Shown: one piece after another, positions 38,716 through 47,206 of the stretch
Layout of the letters: each line of letters begins with the position of its first letter
How positions within the stretch are numbered: position 1 is the stretch's first letter
The notes under the pieces: model-generated
What the model was told of the DNA's origin: nothing
Databases searched by the model: none
The model's input: only the letters and a program-made list of their open reading frames with translations
Program-made: the position numbers and the translations under genes
Source of the DNA: Reinekea marina
Lineage (GTDB): Bacteria > Pseudomonadota > Gammaproteobacteria > Pseudomonadales > Natronospirillaceae
Direction: 5' to 3'
Length of the DNA: 64,000 bases
NCBI RefSeq assembly: GCF_030409715.1
Contig: NZ_JAUFQI010000001.1
Location: forward strand, 3,398,501-3,462,500

Positions 38716-39480
38716 ATGCAAACGCAACCCCCCAAAACGATAGGTGAGGCTGCAAAGTTTTGCCACGTCAGTGTTAAAACACTGCGCCACTACGATGCCA
38801 TTGGGCTATTAAAGCCCAGTGTTAGATCGCAGGCAAATTACAGACTTTACACTCAATCCGATCTCGAGAAACTGCATAGCATTTTGGTGTATCGAGCCTT
38901 GGGTTTAAGTTTAAAACAAGTCAGTGAAATCTTGGCGGCCGATGGTTTGTCTAAGATTGCACTACTTCAGCAGCAATACAGCGATTTAGAGCAACACATC
39001 GACCGACTCACGCACATAAAGTCGACCGTTAAAGAGATGATCCAAAAGGAGACGACCCCAATGAAAAACAAACAGTTTGATGCCTTTAAAGGTTTTGATC
39101 CCGATCTGTATGAAGCAGAGACAAGAGAGAAATGGGGTCACACTGAGGCTTACAAAGAATCTAAAAAAAGAACACAGCACTACAGCAAGGACGATTGGGA
39201 GCAATACAATAAAAAAGTAGATGCATTAAACCAAACATTGGCCGAGCATTTAAAGCAAGGCTTGCCGAGTGATGACTCGCAGGTTATTGAGACAGCCGAA
39301 AATATGCGGCTGTTAATAGATCAATGGTTTTACCCTTGCTCAAAAGAAATGCACGCCAATCTTGGGCAAATGTATACCATGGATGAGCGCTTTACGGCGT
39401 ACTATGAAAGCATTCACCCTGGTTTAGCCAATTACTTAATGCATGCGACCCAAGCCAATCTTCAACACTCGCCCGAGTAG
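38716..39480 (+). CDS. MerR-family regulator with TipAS effector domain
   Basis: A 254-residue regulator like TipAL. The MerR DNA-binding domain occupies about residues 7-75 (IGEAAKFCHVSVKTLRHYDAIGLL, here given by key VKTLRHYD), then a coiled coil (about 85-115), and the TipAS domain (about 130-250, ending HPGLANYLMHAT). The TipAS fold binds antibiotics or thiopeptides in other bacteria. The start at 38716 follows GAGG; the region upstream in the same frame is disputed because it overlaps the rsuA gene. Confidence 0.85.
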   Translation: MQTQPPKTIGEAAKFCHVSVKTLRHYDAIGLLKPSVRSQANYRLYTQSDLEKLHSILVYRALGLSLKQVSEILAADGLSKIALLQQQYSDLEQHIDRLTHIKSTVKEMIQKETTPMKNKQFDAFKGFDPDLYEAETREKWGHTEAYKESKKRTQHYSKDDWEQYNKKVDALNQTLAEHLKQGLPSDDSQVIETAENMRLLIDQWFYPCSKEMHANLGQMYTMDERFTAYYESIHPGLANYLMHATQANLQHSPE

Positions 39481-39490
39481 TCTTTATACA

Positions 39491-40186
39491 CTAGGGTGCC
39501 AATGCAAACTCTACGGCCATTTGCGCATGAATGGCTGTAGTATCATAAAGTTTTACGGGTGTATGGCTTTGGTTGACCAGCATGGCTATTTCTGTGCAGC
39601 CTTCTATAACGCATTGTGCACCTTGATCGGCCAACGCTTGAATAATTCGTATATATTGCTCGCGAGATTGATCATTTATTTGCCCTAAGCAGAGCTCTTC
39701 ATAGATTACTTTATGCACCAACTCGCGATCGGTTTTATTGGGTGTTATCACCGTTAATCCGTATTTTTCTTTTAACCGACCGATATAAAAATCATCTTCC
39801 ATTGAAAACTTGGTGCCTAAAAAGCCAACTGTAGTATGACCATCGTTAATAATGGCCTGCGCAGTGGCATCGGCTAAATGCAGTAGTGGGATACCGACCG
39901 CAGCGTCGACCTCTGGAGCCACTTTGTGCATCGTGTTTGTGCAAATCAAAATAAAATCGGCCCCTGCCCTTTCGATATTTTTAGCACTTTCGACCAACAC
40001 ATCAGCGGTACCTTGCCAGTTATTTTGATGTTGCATTTCCATCACTGGGTGAAAATCTAAGCTGTCTAATACTAATCGAGCACTGTGGTGCCCGCCTAAG
40101 GCTTGCTTGGTCAACTCGTTTATTTGCCGGTAATACAATTCAGTGGATTCCCAACTCATGCCACCGATTAAGCCAATTTTTTTCAT
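39491..40186 (-). CDS. Aspartate/glutamate racemase family protein
   Basis: A 231-residue cofactor-independent racemase. The two catalytic cysteines are in ILICTNTMHK (about residues 80-89) and CVIEGCTEIAM (about 187-197). The opening GLIGGMSWEST (residues 5-15) is typical of YgeA-like aspartate/amino-acid racemases. An AAGGA precedes the ATG at 40186; the reading could begin six codons earlier. It acts in the cytoplasm; the true substrate (Asp, Glu or another) is not certain. Confidence 0.88.
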   Translation of the reverse strand: MKKIGLIGGMSWESTELYYRQINELTKQALGGHHSARLVLDSLDFHPVMEMQHQNNWQGTADVLVESAKNIERAGADFILICTNTMHKVAPEVDAAVGIPLLHLADATAQAIINDGHTTVGFLGTKFSMEDDFYIGRLKEKYGLTVITPNKTDRELVHKVIYEELCLGQINDQSREQYIRIIQALADQGAQCVIEGCTEIAMLVNQSHTPVKLYDTTAIHAQMAVEFALAP

Positions 40187-40309
40187 CACAAAGCATCCTT
40201 TCATCTCAAAGCGCTAAGATAACCCATGCGGATTTTATTTAGCAATTCATTTTGATTCTAATAATAGTTTCGCTATGATGAATTAATCCCCATTCTCAAA
40301 AGGTTCTTT

Positions 40310-40810
40310 ATGACTCCCCTTAGAAACATCACTCGCATCATTGCGGTTAGTGCCTTCATAGCATTATTGGCTGGTTGCGCGTCTATTCCACCGGTCTCTA
40401 ACGAAACGGGTATGCTACTGATCCCAATACACTATCAAAAAGAGGTTCCCGGAAAGCCGTTTATTAAGTATCGCGTCGTATTTAGTGATGGGACCGTGAC
40501 TTATTTGCACGCGGATAAAAGCTATGGTCTTGTCAAAAACCTAGCGCCTGGTCACTACAAGGTTGATTACATGGAAGCCATGTATATTCAAAGCGGTCGA
40601 CTCACGGAAGACTATACAACAAACTTGTCCTTTACTATTGAACCGGGAAAAATTACTACCTCTGATAACTGGTTAAGAGTTCGGTTATATAAAAAGCCAA
40701 ACGCCTATTATCAACAAGGTTACTTTGAACGCATGACCCAAACTGAAAAGCAATCGAAAATGAAAGAGTTTTCAGCGAACAATGACCTTTCTGGCTGGGT
40801 GCTCCAATAA
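40310..40810 (+). CDS. Predicted lipoprotein of unknown family
   Basis: A 166-residue protein with a lipobox LAGC (Cys23) after a hydrophobic N-terminus, so it is lipid-anchored in the periplasm. The mature domain has a YxxxFSDGTVTYLHADKSYG pattern (key DGTVTYLHAD) suggesting a small beta-sandwich, and it is rich in Tyr. No function is evident. It ends before a hairpin shared with the convergent PP-loop gene. Confidence 0.72.
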   Translation: MTPLRNITRIIAVSAFIALLAGCASIPPVSNETGMLLIPIHYQKEVPGKPFIKYRVVFSDGTVTYLHADKSYGLVKNLAPGHYKVDYMEAMYIQSGRLTEDYTTNLSFTIEPGKITTSDNWLRVRLYKKPNAYYQQGYFERMTQTEKQSKMKEFSANNDLSGWVLQ

Positions 40811-40818
40811 ATAATAAA

Positions 40819-40854
40819 TGGCTAATCTTGCTTAAGAATCGTTGAGATTAGCCA
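40819..40854. terminator. Hairpin terminator between the lipoprotein and the PP-loop gene
   Basis: Ten-base stem TGGCTAATCT (40819-40828) with AGATTAGCCA (40845-40854). The stop of the minus-strand gene (40832) lies in the loop. Between convergent genes; no strong T-run on either side. Confidence 0.6.
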
Positions 40855-41512
40855 AGCTGACATCAGCAAAAACAAAGCCATCACGTTCGACTACGTCACC
40901 AACCTCAACCTCAATAGTTTGTTGAAACATAGGTCCTTGATAGACAAAGGTATGAAATTCACCGTTCTCTCCACATGGGTCTACACCATTGGGTAAGTCA
41001 GCTATGAATTGATGATTGTACTCTCGCCCTACAAAGCGTTTATCTAACACTTTAGGGTCAATACAGGTCACAATCGCTTTTACACCGCCTTGAATCATCT
41101 CGTTCGCCAATTCAGAGGTATCTTTTTGCCACAAGGGAAAAACAGGGTTAATGCCCGTGTTTTTTAAATTATCAATCCGATACTGCCGAACATCTTCTAA
41201 AAATAAATCACCAAAGCATAAATACTCAACGCCTTTTTCAACTAACGCATCGTTTGCTTTTTGCATAATCTCTAGGTATTGCTCGTTATTGCATGGGTAA
41301 GGAATTTCTAACAGTTGAAGCGGCAAATTCAACGCAGCAGCTTGACGTTGTAACAGATCAATACGAACGGCATGCATGGCTGTGCGCTTAAACTGAGCAT
41401 TCACCGTACATAAAATGCCTTTTATCGACACACTTGAATCTTGTTGCAACTGGTAGGTTGCCCATGCCGAATCTTTACCGGTACTCCATGAAATGTACGT
41501 AGGCTTTTGCAT
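40832..41512 (-). CDS. Dph6-related ATP-pyrophosphatase (PP-loop)
   Basis: A 226-residue protein with the PP-loop SWSTGKDSAW (about residues 6-15) and the TVNAQFKRTAMHAVR and LEIPYPC motifs found in the diphthine-ammonia ligase family. In archaea and eukaryotes this family makes diphthamide; bacteria do not, so here it probably activates another substrate by adenylation. An AAAGGAA precedes the ATG at 41512; an upstream in-frame ATG at 41593 has no such site. Confidence 0.87.
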   Translation of the reverse strand: MQKPTYISWSTGKDSAWATYQLQQDSSVSIKGILCTVNAQFKRTAMHAVRIDLLQRQAAALNLPLQLLEIPYPCNNEQYLEIMQKANDALVEKGVEYLCFGDLFLEDVRQYRIDNLKNTGINPVFPLWQKDTSELANEMIQGGVKAIVTCIDPKVLDKRFVGREYNHQFIADLPNGVDPCGENGEFHTFVYQGPMFQQTIEVEVGDVVERDGFVFADVSLANLNDS

Positions 41513-41599
41513 GATGAAGTTTCCTTTAGTTTTTTTGCCTAGCTGGTCTAGTTTATCTACTAGAGATTCGAATTGAATAGCATAAAAGCCCAATGCCAG

Positions 41600-41633
41600 A
41601 TAATCGACACTGTTTCGCCTAAGTGGCGATTAT
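41600..41633. promoter_or_regulatory. 11-bp inverted repeat upstream of two divergent genes
   Basis: Arms 41600-41610 (ATAATCGACAC) and 41623-41633 (GTGGCGATTAT) match at 10 of 11 positions. It lies between the divergent PP-loop and lipoprotein genes, where an operator would be expected. A cruciform or stem-loop role is also possible. Confidence 0.5.
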
Positions 41634-41720
41634 TTAACGTCAATTTAAGATAATACGCCAACATATCAACACCATAAAGCCACCATGGTATAAATTTTTT
41701 GACCTACCTTTAAAGACGGA

Positions 41721-41820
41721 GGCTCCACTAAGCAAATGCCTAACAAGTTTTACCTCTATAGGGGTGTAGGCGTTTAACACATGAGCCGATTTTAAAAATG
41801 GTATTAAAAAGGCTAAGCCT
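41721..41820 (+). promoter_or_regulatory. Structured 5' leader of the 822-residue lipoprotein gene
   Basis: The leader can form a stem of AAATGCCTA (41734-41742) with TAGGCGTTT (41767-41775) around an inner hairpin (41752-41765, ACCTC...GGGGT). Just ahead of the ATG a palindrome AGGCTAAGCCT (41810-41820) overlaps the ribosome binding site. It suggests translational control. It is not a match to a riboswitch class that I know. Confidence 0.4.
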
Positions 41821-44289
41821 ATGAAACTTGTAAAAACGTTAGGAATGATTTCTTCTGCTTCAATTTTAGTTGCTTGTGGCGGCGGTAGCGGAAGCGGGGG
41901 CGATGTCAGCGATGTCGTCTCTATTGCATTAACTGGCAGCGCCGCGCTGCCGAATCAAATGGCTTTGGTGACGCCATCTGATGACAGTGAACGATCGCTG
42001 CAGCGATCTTTAGCGCAGCGTGAAGTTTATAATACGTCGAATTATGCAGGTAGCAGCGACTACGCTAAATCACATCAAAACCTTTACGTTTGGCTCGATG
42101 CCGTTGAACCCATTTCATTTATTGATGATTTCTTATGTTTTACTGGGCAAACAAAACCCTTAGCTATGTTGGGCGAGGGTGACTATGTTGCTTGGGCCGA
42201 TGCTGGCCGTTGCTTTGATGAAAACGATGGCTCCGATCAGCAGCAAGGCAGTGGTAGCTCAGATCAGGTGCCTAGCTACGTTACCATCGTCGCAAATTCT
42301 AGCCAAAATAGCGCAACGGATCCTTTAGTACTCAACGCTTGGATAGAAGATTACAGCGGCCAGTCAGGGGAAGGTGAAGGCGGAGGCCCCGATGCTATTA
42401 AACTTTTAGGTACCGTTTCTAAGACACCAACCGATGACAATCCGTTTGGTGTGTTTTCATTGACCTATGGTTTGCTTCCAAGCTTAAACAGTACTCAATC
42501 AGACAGTACGGGTTATGGCGAAGTGACTTCATCTGAAACCAGCGATGGTGGCGCGTCTTTTACGCTTTATCAATTAGATACCCAACAACAGCAAAGCCAA
42601 AGTATTGAATGTACAACCACCGCGTCTGTTGATTACAACGATGCTACCGAAGAAGGCTTAGCTCGAACTGCTCGTCAATGCTATATCGAAAATACCAACA
42701 CGTTAGTTGCTGATCGCAGCGGTGCGTTTGCGCTAGCGGTCAATGATACTTATGTTCATATGGCAAAGGCTTCGACCACGGCGGGCTTATCGTCGCCGGA
42801 TGAAGAAACTTGCTTGTTACGAAACGAATTTAACGAAGTGGCTTGGAACTACGGTTTGTTCAACAAAACCAGCGGTGCGGAAGTCGCCATTAATTCAGGC
42901 ATGCAACTCAAAGTAGACGCCGATGGCGATGGTTCAGGTAACGATGCAAACGGTTTTGAATCTTGGGGGCATATTGGCTATCACGGCAGCTGGCGTGAAG
43001 ATGGCCAAGCGTTTGCGAACAATGAAAACGTACAACGCGCAACTTGGGATGGCAGCACAGGCGAGCAGTACACGGTGAAAGTTGCTCCGGGTCGCTTAGT
43101 GAAAAACACGGTAGAGTCTGTAAATTTATCGGCTTTAGCAGGAGTCTCTTTTAATACGCATATTTATGAAGGCGATACTCACTTGCTTGCATCTGCTACA
43201 GACTTTAATGGCGATTCTGACACAACCGACAGTCTAGAACTTGTCATTGAGGTAAACGGAGCTAGTAATGGATTTGAAGTCGTTGGCATTCAAGATGGCT
43301 GGGGAGATAGCGGCCCTCAGATTACCAATGTTAGCCCTGCGGTTGCAATCAACTTAAATGCAGATCGTATGCTGTATCTTTGGTCTAACCAGTTAGGCGG
43401 CAACGTTAAATACAAATCTAACTCTACCTCATTAAAACTGTTTGCTCGCTCTTACGTAAACGGCAGTGAAACAGGGTCTGGTGAATTATTTGACAGCACA
43501 GCCTCAGCTGATTTGGTGTGTGTAGAGCGCTGCTTAAAAGCGGATGTGTCTAAGGCCGATTTAGCGGGTGATTGGGACGCCGTTTTTGATACAGATGCAC
43601 AAACCGTTGTTAATTATGATTTCACGCAAAGTGGCTTAACCTTAGTATCAAATGGTGGCACGAACGCCATTGGTTATGCTTCGGATGTGACTTCTTCAGA
43701 CGTTCAAAGCAGCCAAAATTGGCAGTGGGGCTTAGAGACAGGACCGATGGTACCTGCAGGCTCAATAAACACTGCATCCGATTTTTACGCTGGTTTAGAA
43801 AATGGGGACATAACCGAATTCTACCACTGGGAAACTGGCATGAATGCTTGGCAACAGCAAGTTGTACTCGTTGACCAAAACAGCGAAGCGGTTGCTTTTG
43901 ACCAACCAATTGCGTTCAAATACACCCACGAACAAGCCAACGATCGTAACAATAGCTCTGCGCACAACGGCGCCGTATTCTTCCTAGAGTATGGTGGCAA
44001 GGGTCAACTTCATGGCTTACCGTGGGAGGGCTCAGAAAATGGCTGGAACCCTATCTTAAGCCTTGCTGATGGCACAATCATGGGCGGCAATGACCAATAC
44101 GTTATTAAAGCGTTGGATGTAGAGCAGAAGATGGCCACCACGGCGTTGTCGAATTGTTCTGCACTGCCTTTGACTGAACCGTCACAAGCGGTACCTACTA
44201 GCATTGCCCAAGCCGTCTTTAACATTGGCGCTATGCCGAATGTTGGTGATCAACCACCGGCAGTGATCGACGGAGAAGTTGTCGAATAA
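41821..44289 (+). CDS. Large lipoprotein of unknown function with calcium-loop-like motifs
   Basis: An 822-residue protein with lipobox LVAC (Cys19) followed by the Gly/Ser linker GGGSGSGGDVS, indicating a surface or periplasmic lipoprotein. Acidic loops resembling EF-hand or thrombospondin-type sites occur near residues 364-376 (DADGDGSGND) and 460-470 (DFNGDSDTTDS). Scattered Cys pairs suggest disulfides. No enzymatic motif was found. A strong terminator follows and a structured leader precedes it. Possibly an adhesin or carbohydrate-binding protein, but this is only a guess. Confidence 0.75.
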   Translation: MKLVKTLGMISSASILVACGGGSGSGGDVSDVVSIALTGSAALPNQMALVTPSDDSERSLQRSLAQREVYNTSNYAGSSDYAKSHQNLYVWLDAVEPISFIDDFLCFTGQTKPLAMLGEGDYVAWADAGRCFDENDGSDQQQGSGSSDQVPSYVTIVANSSQNSATDPLVLNAWIEDYSGQSGEGEGGGPDAIKLLGTVSKTPTDDNPFGVFSLTYGLLPSLNSTQSDSTGYGEVTSSETSDGGASFTLYQLDTQQQQSQSIECTTTASVDYNDATEEGLARTARQCYIENTNTLVADRSGAFALAVNDTYVHMAKASTTAGLSSPDEETCLLRNEFNEVAWNYGLFNKTSGAEVAINSGMQLKVDADGDGSGNDANGFESWGHIGYHGSWREDGQAFANNENVQRATWDGSTGEQYTVKVAPGRLVKNTVESVNLSALAGVSFNTHIYEGDTHLLASATDFNGDSDTTDSLELVIEVNGASNGFEVVGIQDGWGDSGPQITNVSPAVAINLNADRMLYLWSNQLGGNVKYKSNSTSLKLFARSYVNGSETGSGELFDSTASADLVCVERCLKADVSKADLAGDWDAVFDTDAQTVVNYDFTQSGLTLVSNGGTNAIGYASDVTSSDVQSSQNWQWGLETGPMVPAGSINTASDFYAGLENGDITEFYHWETGMNAWQQQVVLVDQNSEAVAFDQPIAFKYTHEQANDRNNSSAHNGAVFFLEYGGKGQLHGLPWEGSENGWNPILSLADGTIMGGNDQYVIKALDVEQKMATTALSNCSALPLTEPSQAVPTSIAQAVFNIGAMPNVGDQPPAVIDGEVVE

Positions 44290-44310
44290 CCCGAAAACTA
44301 CTTTTTAATA

Positions 44311-44350
44311 AAGCCAGCGCCGCTTGAGAAAGCCGCGCTGGCTTTTTTTT
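44311..44350 (+). terminator. Rho-independent terminator after the large lipoprotein gene
   Basis: Perfect 10-bp stem AAGCCAGCGC (44311-44320) with GCGCTGGCTT (44335-44344) and a run of eight T at 44343-44350, 22 bases after the stop. Confidence 0.92.
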
Positions 44351-44433
44351 GTTTTGGTTCTCACTTTAGAATCAGGTTCGATTCAGGCTCGAATCTGCTA
44401 AACTACCGTGGATTATTCTAATAGGTTGTATTC

Positions 44434-45651
44434 ATGACATTTGCTTCATTTGGCTTAGCACCTGCACTGTTAAAAGCAGTTGAGGCTAAGGGCTACCAAC
44501 AGCCAACGCCCATTCAATCGGCTGCCATTCCTGAGATTTTAAACAAACACGATGTGATGGCCGGAGCACAAACAGGTACCGGTAAAACGGCCGCCTTCGC
44601 CCTGCCCATTTTACATCGGCTGCACGAGACCAACAGCGACCAGCCCTTGGTTAAAGCCTTGGTGCTTGCGCCCACTCGCGAGCTGGCTCAACAAGTGAGC
44701 CAAAGCTTTTCATTTTATGGCCAACATACCCATCATAAAGTAGTTATGGCTTATGGTGGCGTTAGTATCAACAATCAGTTAAGCGCCCTCGAACAAGGCG
44801 TCGATATACTTGTAGCCACGCCTGGGCGATTGTTAGATTTGCTTTCTCGAAAGGCCGTAGATTTATCGGCGCTTGAATTTTTAGTGTTAGATGAAGCCGA
44901 CCGGATGCTCGACATGGGTTTTATAGACGATATAAAACGCATCTTAAAATCAGTACCCAGCACCCGACAAACTCTCCTATTTTCGGCCACCTTTGATGAT
45001 GCGATCTTTAAATTAAGCCAAGGGTTACTGCAAGACCCAAAACTCATTGAAGTGGACCAGCGAAATGCCGCAGCGAGCCAAGTAGAGCAAATAGCCTACG
45101 AAGTTGATAAACATAAAAAGCGTGAAATAACCTCTTACTTAATTGGTTCCAACAACTGGCAACAAGTTTTAATTTTTACACGCACGAAAGTAGGTGCCGA
45201 TACGCTAGCGAAAGAAATGTGCAAAGACGGTTTAAAAACCCAATCTATACACGGAGATAAATCCCAAGGGGCTCGTGAACGCGCCTTAGCCGATTTTAAA
45301 AATGGCAGCATCCGTGCGCTGGTTGCAACTGATGTCGCCAGCCGAGGTTTAGATATTGCTCAACTTAAATATGTTATTAACTACGAGTTGCCTCACAATG
45401 CTGAAGACTATATTCATCGAATCGGTCGCACGGGTCGTGCCGGCGAAACAGGTAAAGCGATTACCTTGTTAAGTGCCGATGAAAAATGGTTGCTCGATGA
45501 AGTTCATAAAATTTTAGATACTCGATTACTTCAGCAATGGCTACCCGGGTACGAGCCAGATTTAGATCAAAACTTTTCGCCCGAAAAGCCCAAAAAATCT
45601 AAACGCGGCAATAGCGGAAGCCATCGAAAATCAAGAAGACCACGTCGATAA
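44434..45651 (+). CDS. rhlE: DEAD-box RNA helicase, RhlE-like
   Basis: A 405-residue cytoplasmic ATP-dependent RNA helicase. Motifs run in order: Q motif GYQQPTPIQ, motif I AGAQTGTGKT (about residues 43-52), Ia PTRELAQQ, II DEAD (about 153-156), III SAT, V ATDVASRGLDIA and VI HRIGRTGR. A short basic tail (KPKKSKRG to RRPRR) fits RhlE. It takes part in ribosome assembly and RNA decay. It is followed by an independent small gene. Confidence 0.9.
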   Translation: MTFASFGLAPALLKAVEAKGYQQPTPIQSAAIPEILNKHDVMAGAQTGTGKTAAFALPILHRLHETNSDQPLVKALVLAPTRELAQQVSQSFSFYGQHTHHKVVMAYGGVSINNQLSALEQGVDILVATPGRLLDLLSRKAVDLSALEFLVLDEADRMLDMGFIDDIKRILKSVPSTRQTLLFSATFDDAIFKLSQGLLQDPKLIEVDQRNAAASQVEQIAYEVDKHKKREITSYLIGSNNWQQVLIFTRTKVGADTLAKEMCKDGLKTQSIHGDKSQGARERALADFKNGSIRALVATDVASRGLDIAQLKYVINYELPHNAEDYIHRIGRTGRAGETGKAITLLSADEKWLLDEVHKILDTRLLQQWLPGYEPDLDQNFSPEKPKKSKRGNSGSHRKSRRPRR

Positions 45652-45667
45652 GGCACTTGGAGGCCAT

Positions 45668-45982
45668 ATGAAAACCATCTTTCTCATTTTATTAATATCC
45701 TTGAGCATGGCTGCGCATGCCGAACCGCTGGGTAACTTAGCCTCAGTTGAAGATGGTTTAGACTCAACAAACCTTGATAATGTTTCTGATGATTATATAA
45801 GGCTGACGTTAAATGTGGCCTCTTACCAAACCGCAAGCGCTATAAAAAATGCGGTTGAATCCTGGTTAGGTCCCGACATGGTGATAGTAGAAAGCGCTTC
45901 CTTGTTAAAAATTCAAGCACCGAGAGACAGTACTGCGAGAGTAGAATTTTTGAGTGCGTTATTGAACTTGGATATTCAATAA
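45668..45982 (+). CDS. Small exported protein of unknown function
   Basis: A 104-residue protein with a signal peptide (IFLILLISLSMAAHA, cleavage after about residue 18) and a short alpha/beta mature part. TGGAGG lies seven bases before the ATG. It follows rhlE by 16 bases and may be co-transcribed. No homolog is recognised. Confidence 0.65.
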   Translation: MKTIFLILLISLSMAAHAEPLGNLASVEDGLDSTNLDNVSDDYIRLTLNVASYQTASAIKNAVESWLGPDMVIVESASLLKIQAPRDSTARVEFLSALLNLDIQ

Positions 45983-45997
45983 CGCTATAAAGATGCT

Positions 45998-47206
45998 TTA
46001 TTCTTGCGCGCTGCTGAGTTCTTCTTCAGTTTGCTCAGGCTGCTCTTTGGGTAGACTGATTATAAAAGTAGTGCCTTCGCCTTCGACACTGTCAACTTCA
46101 ACATTACCATTGTGACGCTCAATAATCGATTGAGTAATGGCTAAACCAATACCCGTTCCTTTTCCAATGCCCTTGGTGGTGAAGAAAGGGTCAAAAATTT
46201 TACGTTTCACTTCTTCGCTCATCCCCTTACCATTATCCGAAATAGAGACAACGATGTTGTCAGCATCGGCGGTAGTCTTAACGCCTATACGACCAAACTC
46301 CTCAATGGCATGGCAAGCATTGACGATTATGTTCACAAACACTTGCCCTAACTGCGAAGCAATACATTCCACGGTTGCATCGTTGGCCAAATCAAATTCG
46401 ACTTCGGCCTTATATTTAATCTCATTGCGCAGTAAATTCACTGACGACTCAAGAAGGTGGTTAATATCGGAATGTTCAAACTTAACTTCACCGATATGAG
46501 AATACTCTTTTAAATCTTTCACGATATCACGAACCCGTACAAGGCCATCTTTTGATTCGCCGGTTATTTCTTCTAAGCTTTCCATATACATTGGGATTTT
46601 GGTTTTCGCCGACCAAGTAGCATATAGAAGTGTGCCTGCACCTGTTGGGTCTTGTTCACAGTGTTCCTTTAATGCCTCTAATTCTTCATTTATTTTACCC
46701 ACGTAACGACCAATGAGATTCATATTGGAAGAAACAAAGCCAATGGGATTGTTTATTTCATGCGCCACGCCGGCGGCCAGTTGACCTAGCGCCGCCAACT
46801 TCTCTGATTGGATTAACTGATCTTGGGTTGCATTAATTTGCTCCGTTTGCTCCCTTAACCTCAATTGGATAGCGATTCGATTCAGCAAAATTTCAGGGTG
46901 AATCGGTTTGGTTACAAAATCTGTCGCGCCGCAACTGAGCAATTCAGACTCGACCGAGCGTTCGCTGTCAGCGGTTAATATCATCACAGGAATATTCTTA
47001 GCCTTAAAATACTCAACCACATCTCGGCCTGTGGTGTCTTTCATGTGTAAATCGGATAAAACCATATCCCAACGAGTGCCAGCTTGGTAGGCATTGAACA
47101 GCTCTTCGCCCGAACTGAACAGTTCTGAGTCATAGGTTTCAGAAACCACTTTTTGAATAATCAAACGACTGGATTTTTGATCATCAACAATTGCGACTCT
47201 ATTCAT
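45998..47206 (-). CDS. Soluble response regulator-histidine kinase (REC-HisKA-HATPase)
   Basis: A 402-residue protein. The N-terminal receiver has phospho-Asp52 in MVLSDLHMKD; a coiled coil (about 115-140) leads to HisKA with His149 in GVAHEINNPIGF; the HATPase has NIIVNACHAIEE, DNGKGMS and GKGTGIGLAIT. A receiver fused N-terminal to a kinase suggests that it is itself a phospho-relay output. AGGAGG ten bases before 47206 sets the start; an ATG at 47254 lies in the upstream gene. It overlaps the GAF kinase by 8 bases. No membrane segments are present. Confidence 0.93.
   Translation of the reverse strand: MNRVAIVDDQKSSRLIIQKVVSETYDSELFSSGEELFNAYQAGTRWDMVLSDLHMKDTTGRDVVEYFKAKNIPVMILTADSERSVESELLSCGATDFVTKPIHPEILLNRIAIQLRLREQTEQINATQDQLIQSEKLAALGQLAAGVAHEINNPIGFVSSNMNLIGRYVGKINEELEALKEHCEQDPTGAGTLLYATWSAKTKIPMYMESLEEITGESKDGLVRVRDIVKDLKEYSHIGEVKFEHSDINHLLESSVNLLRNEIKYKAEVEFDLANDATVECIASQLGQVFVNIIVNACHAIEEFGRIGVKTTADADNIVVSISDNGKGMSEEVKRKIFDPFFTTKGIGKGTGIGLAITQSIIERHNGNVEVDSVEGEGTTFIISLPKEQPEQTEEELSSAQE

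Noticed and set aside
41640..41820. Cyclic di-GMP (GEMM) riboswitch
   Set aside because: The conserved GEMM core blocks and the tetraloop/receptor pattern are not present; only generic stems are seen.
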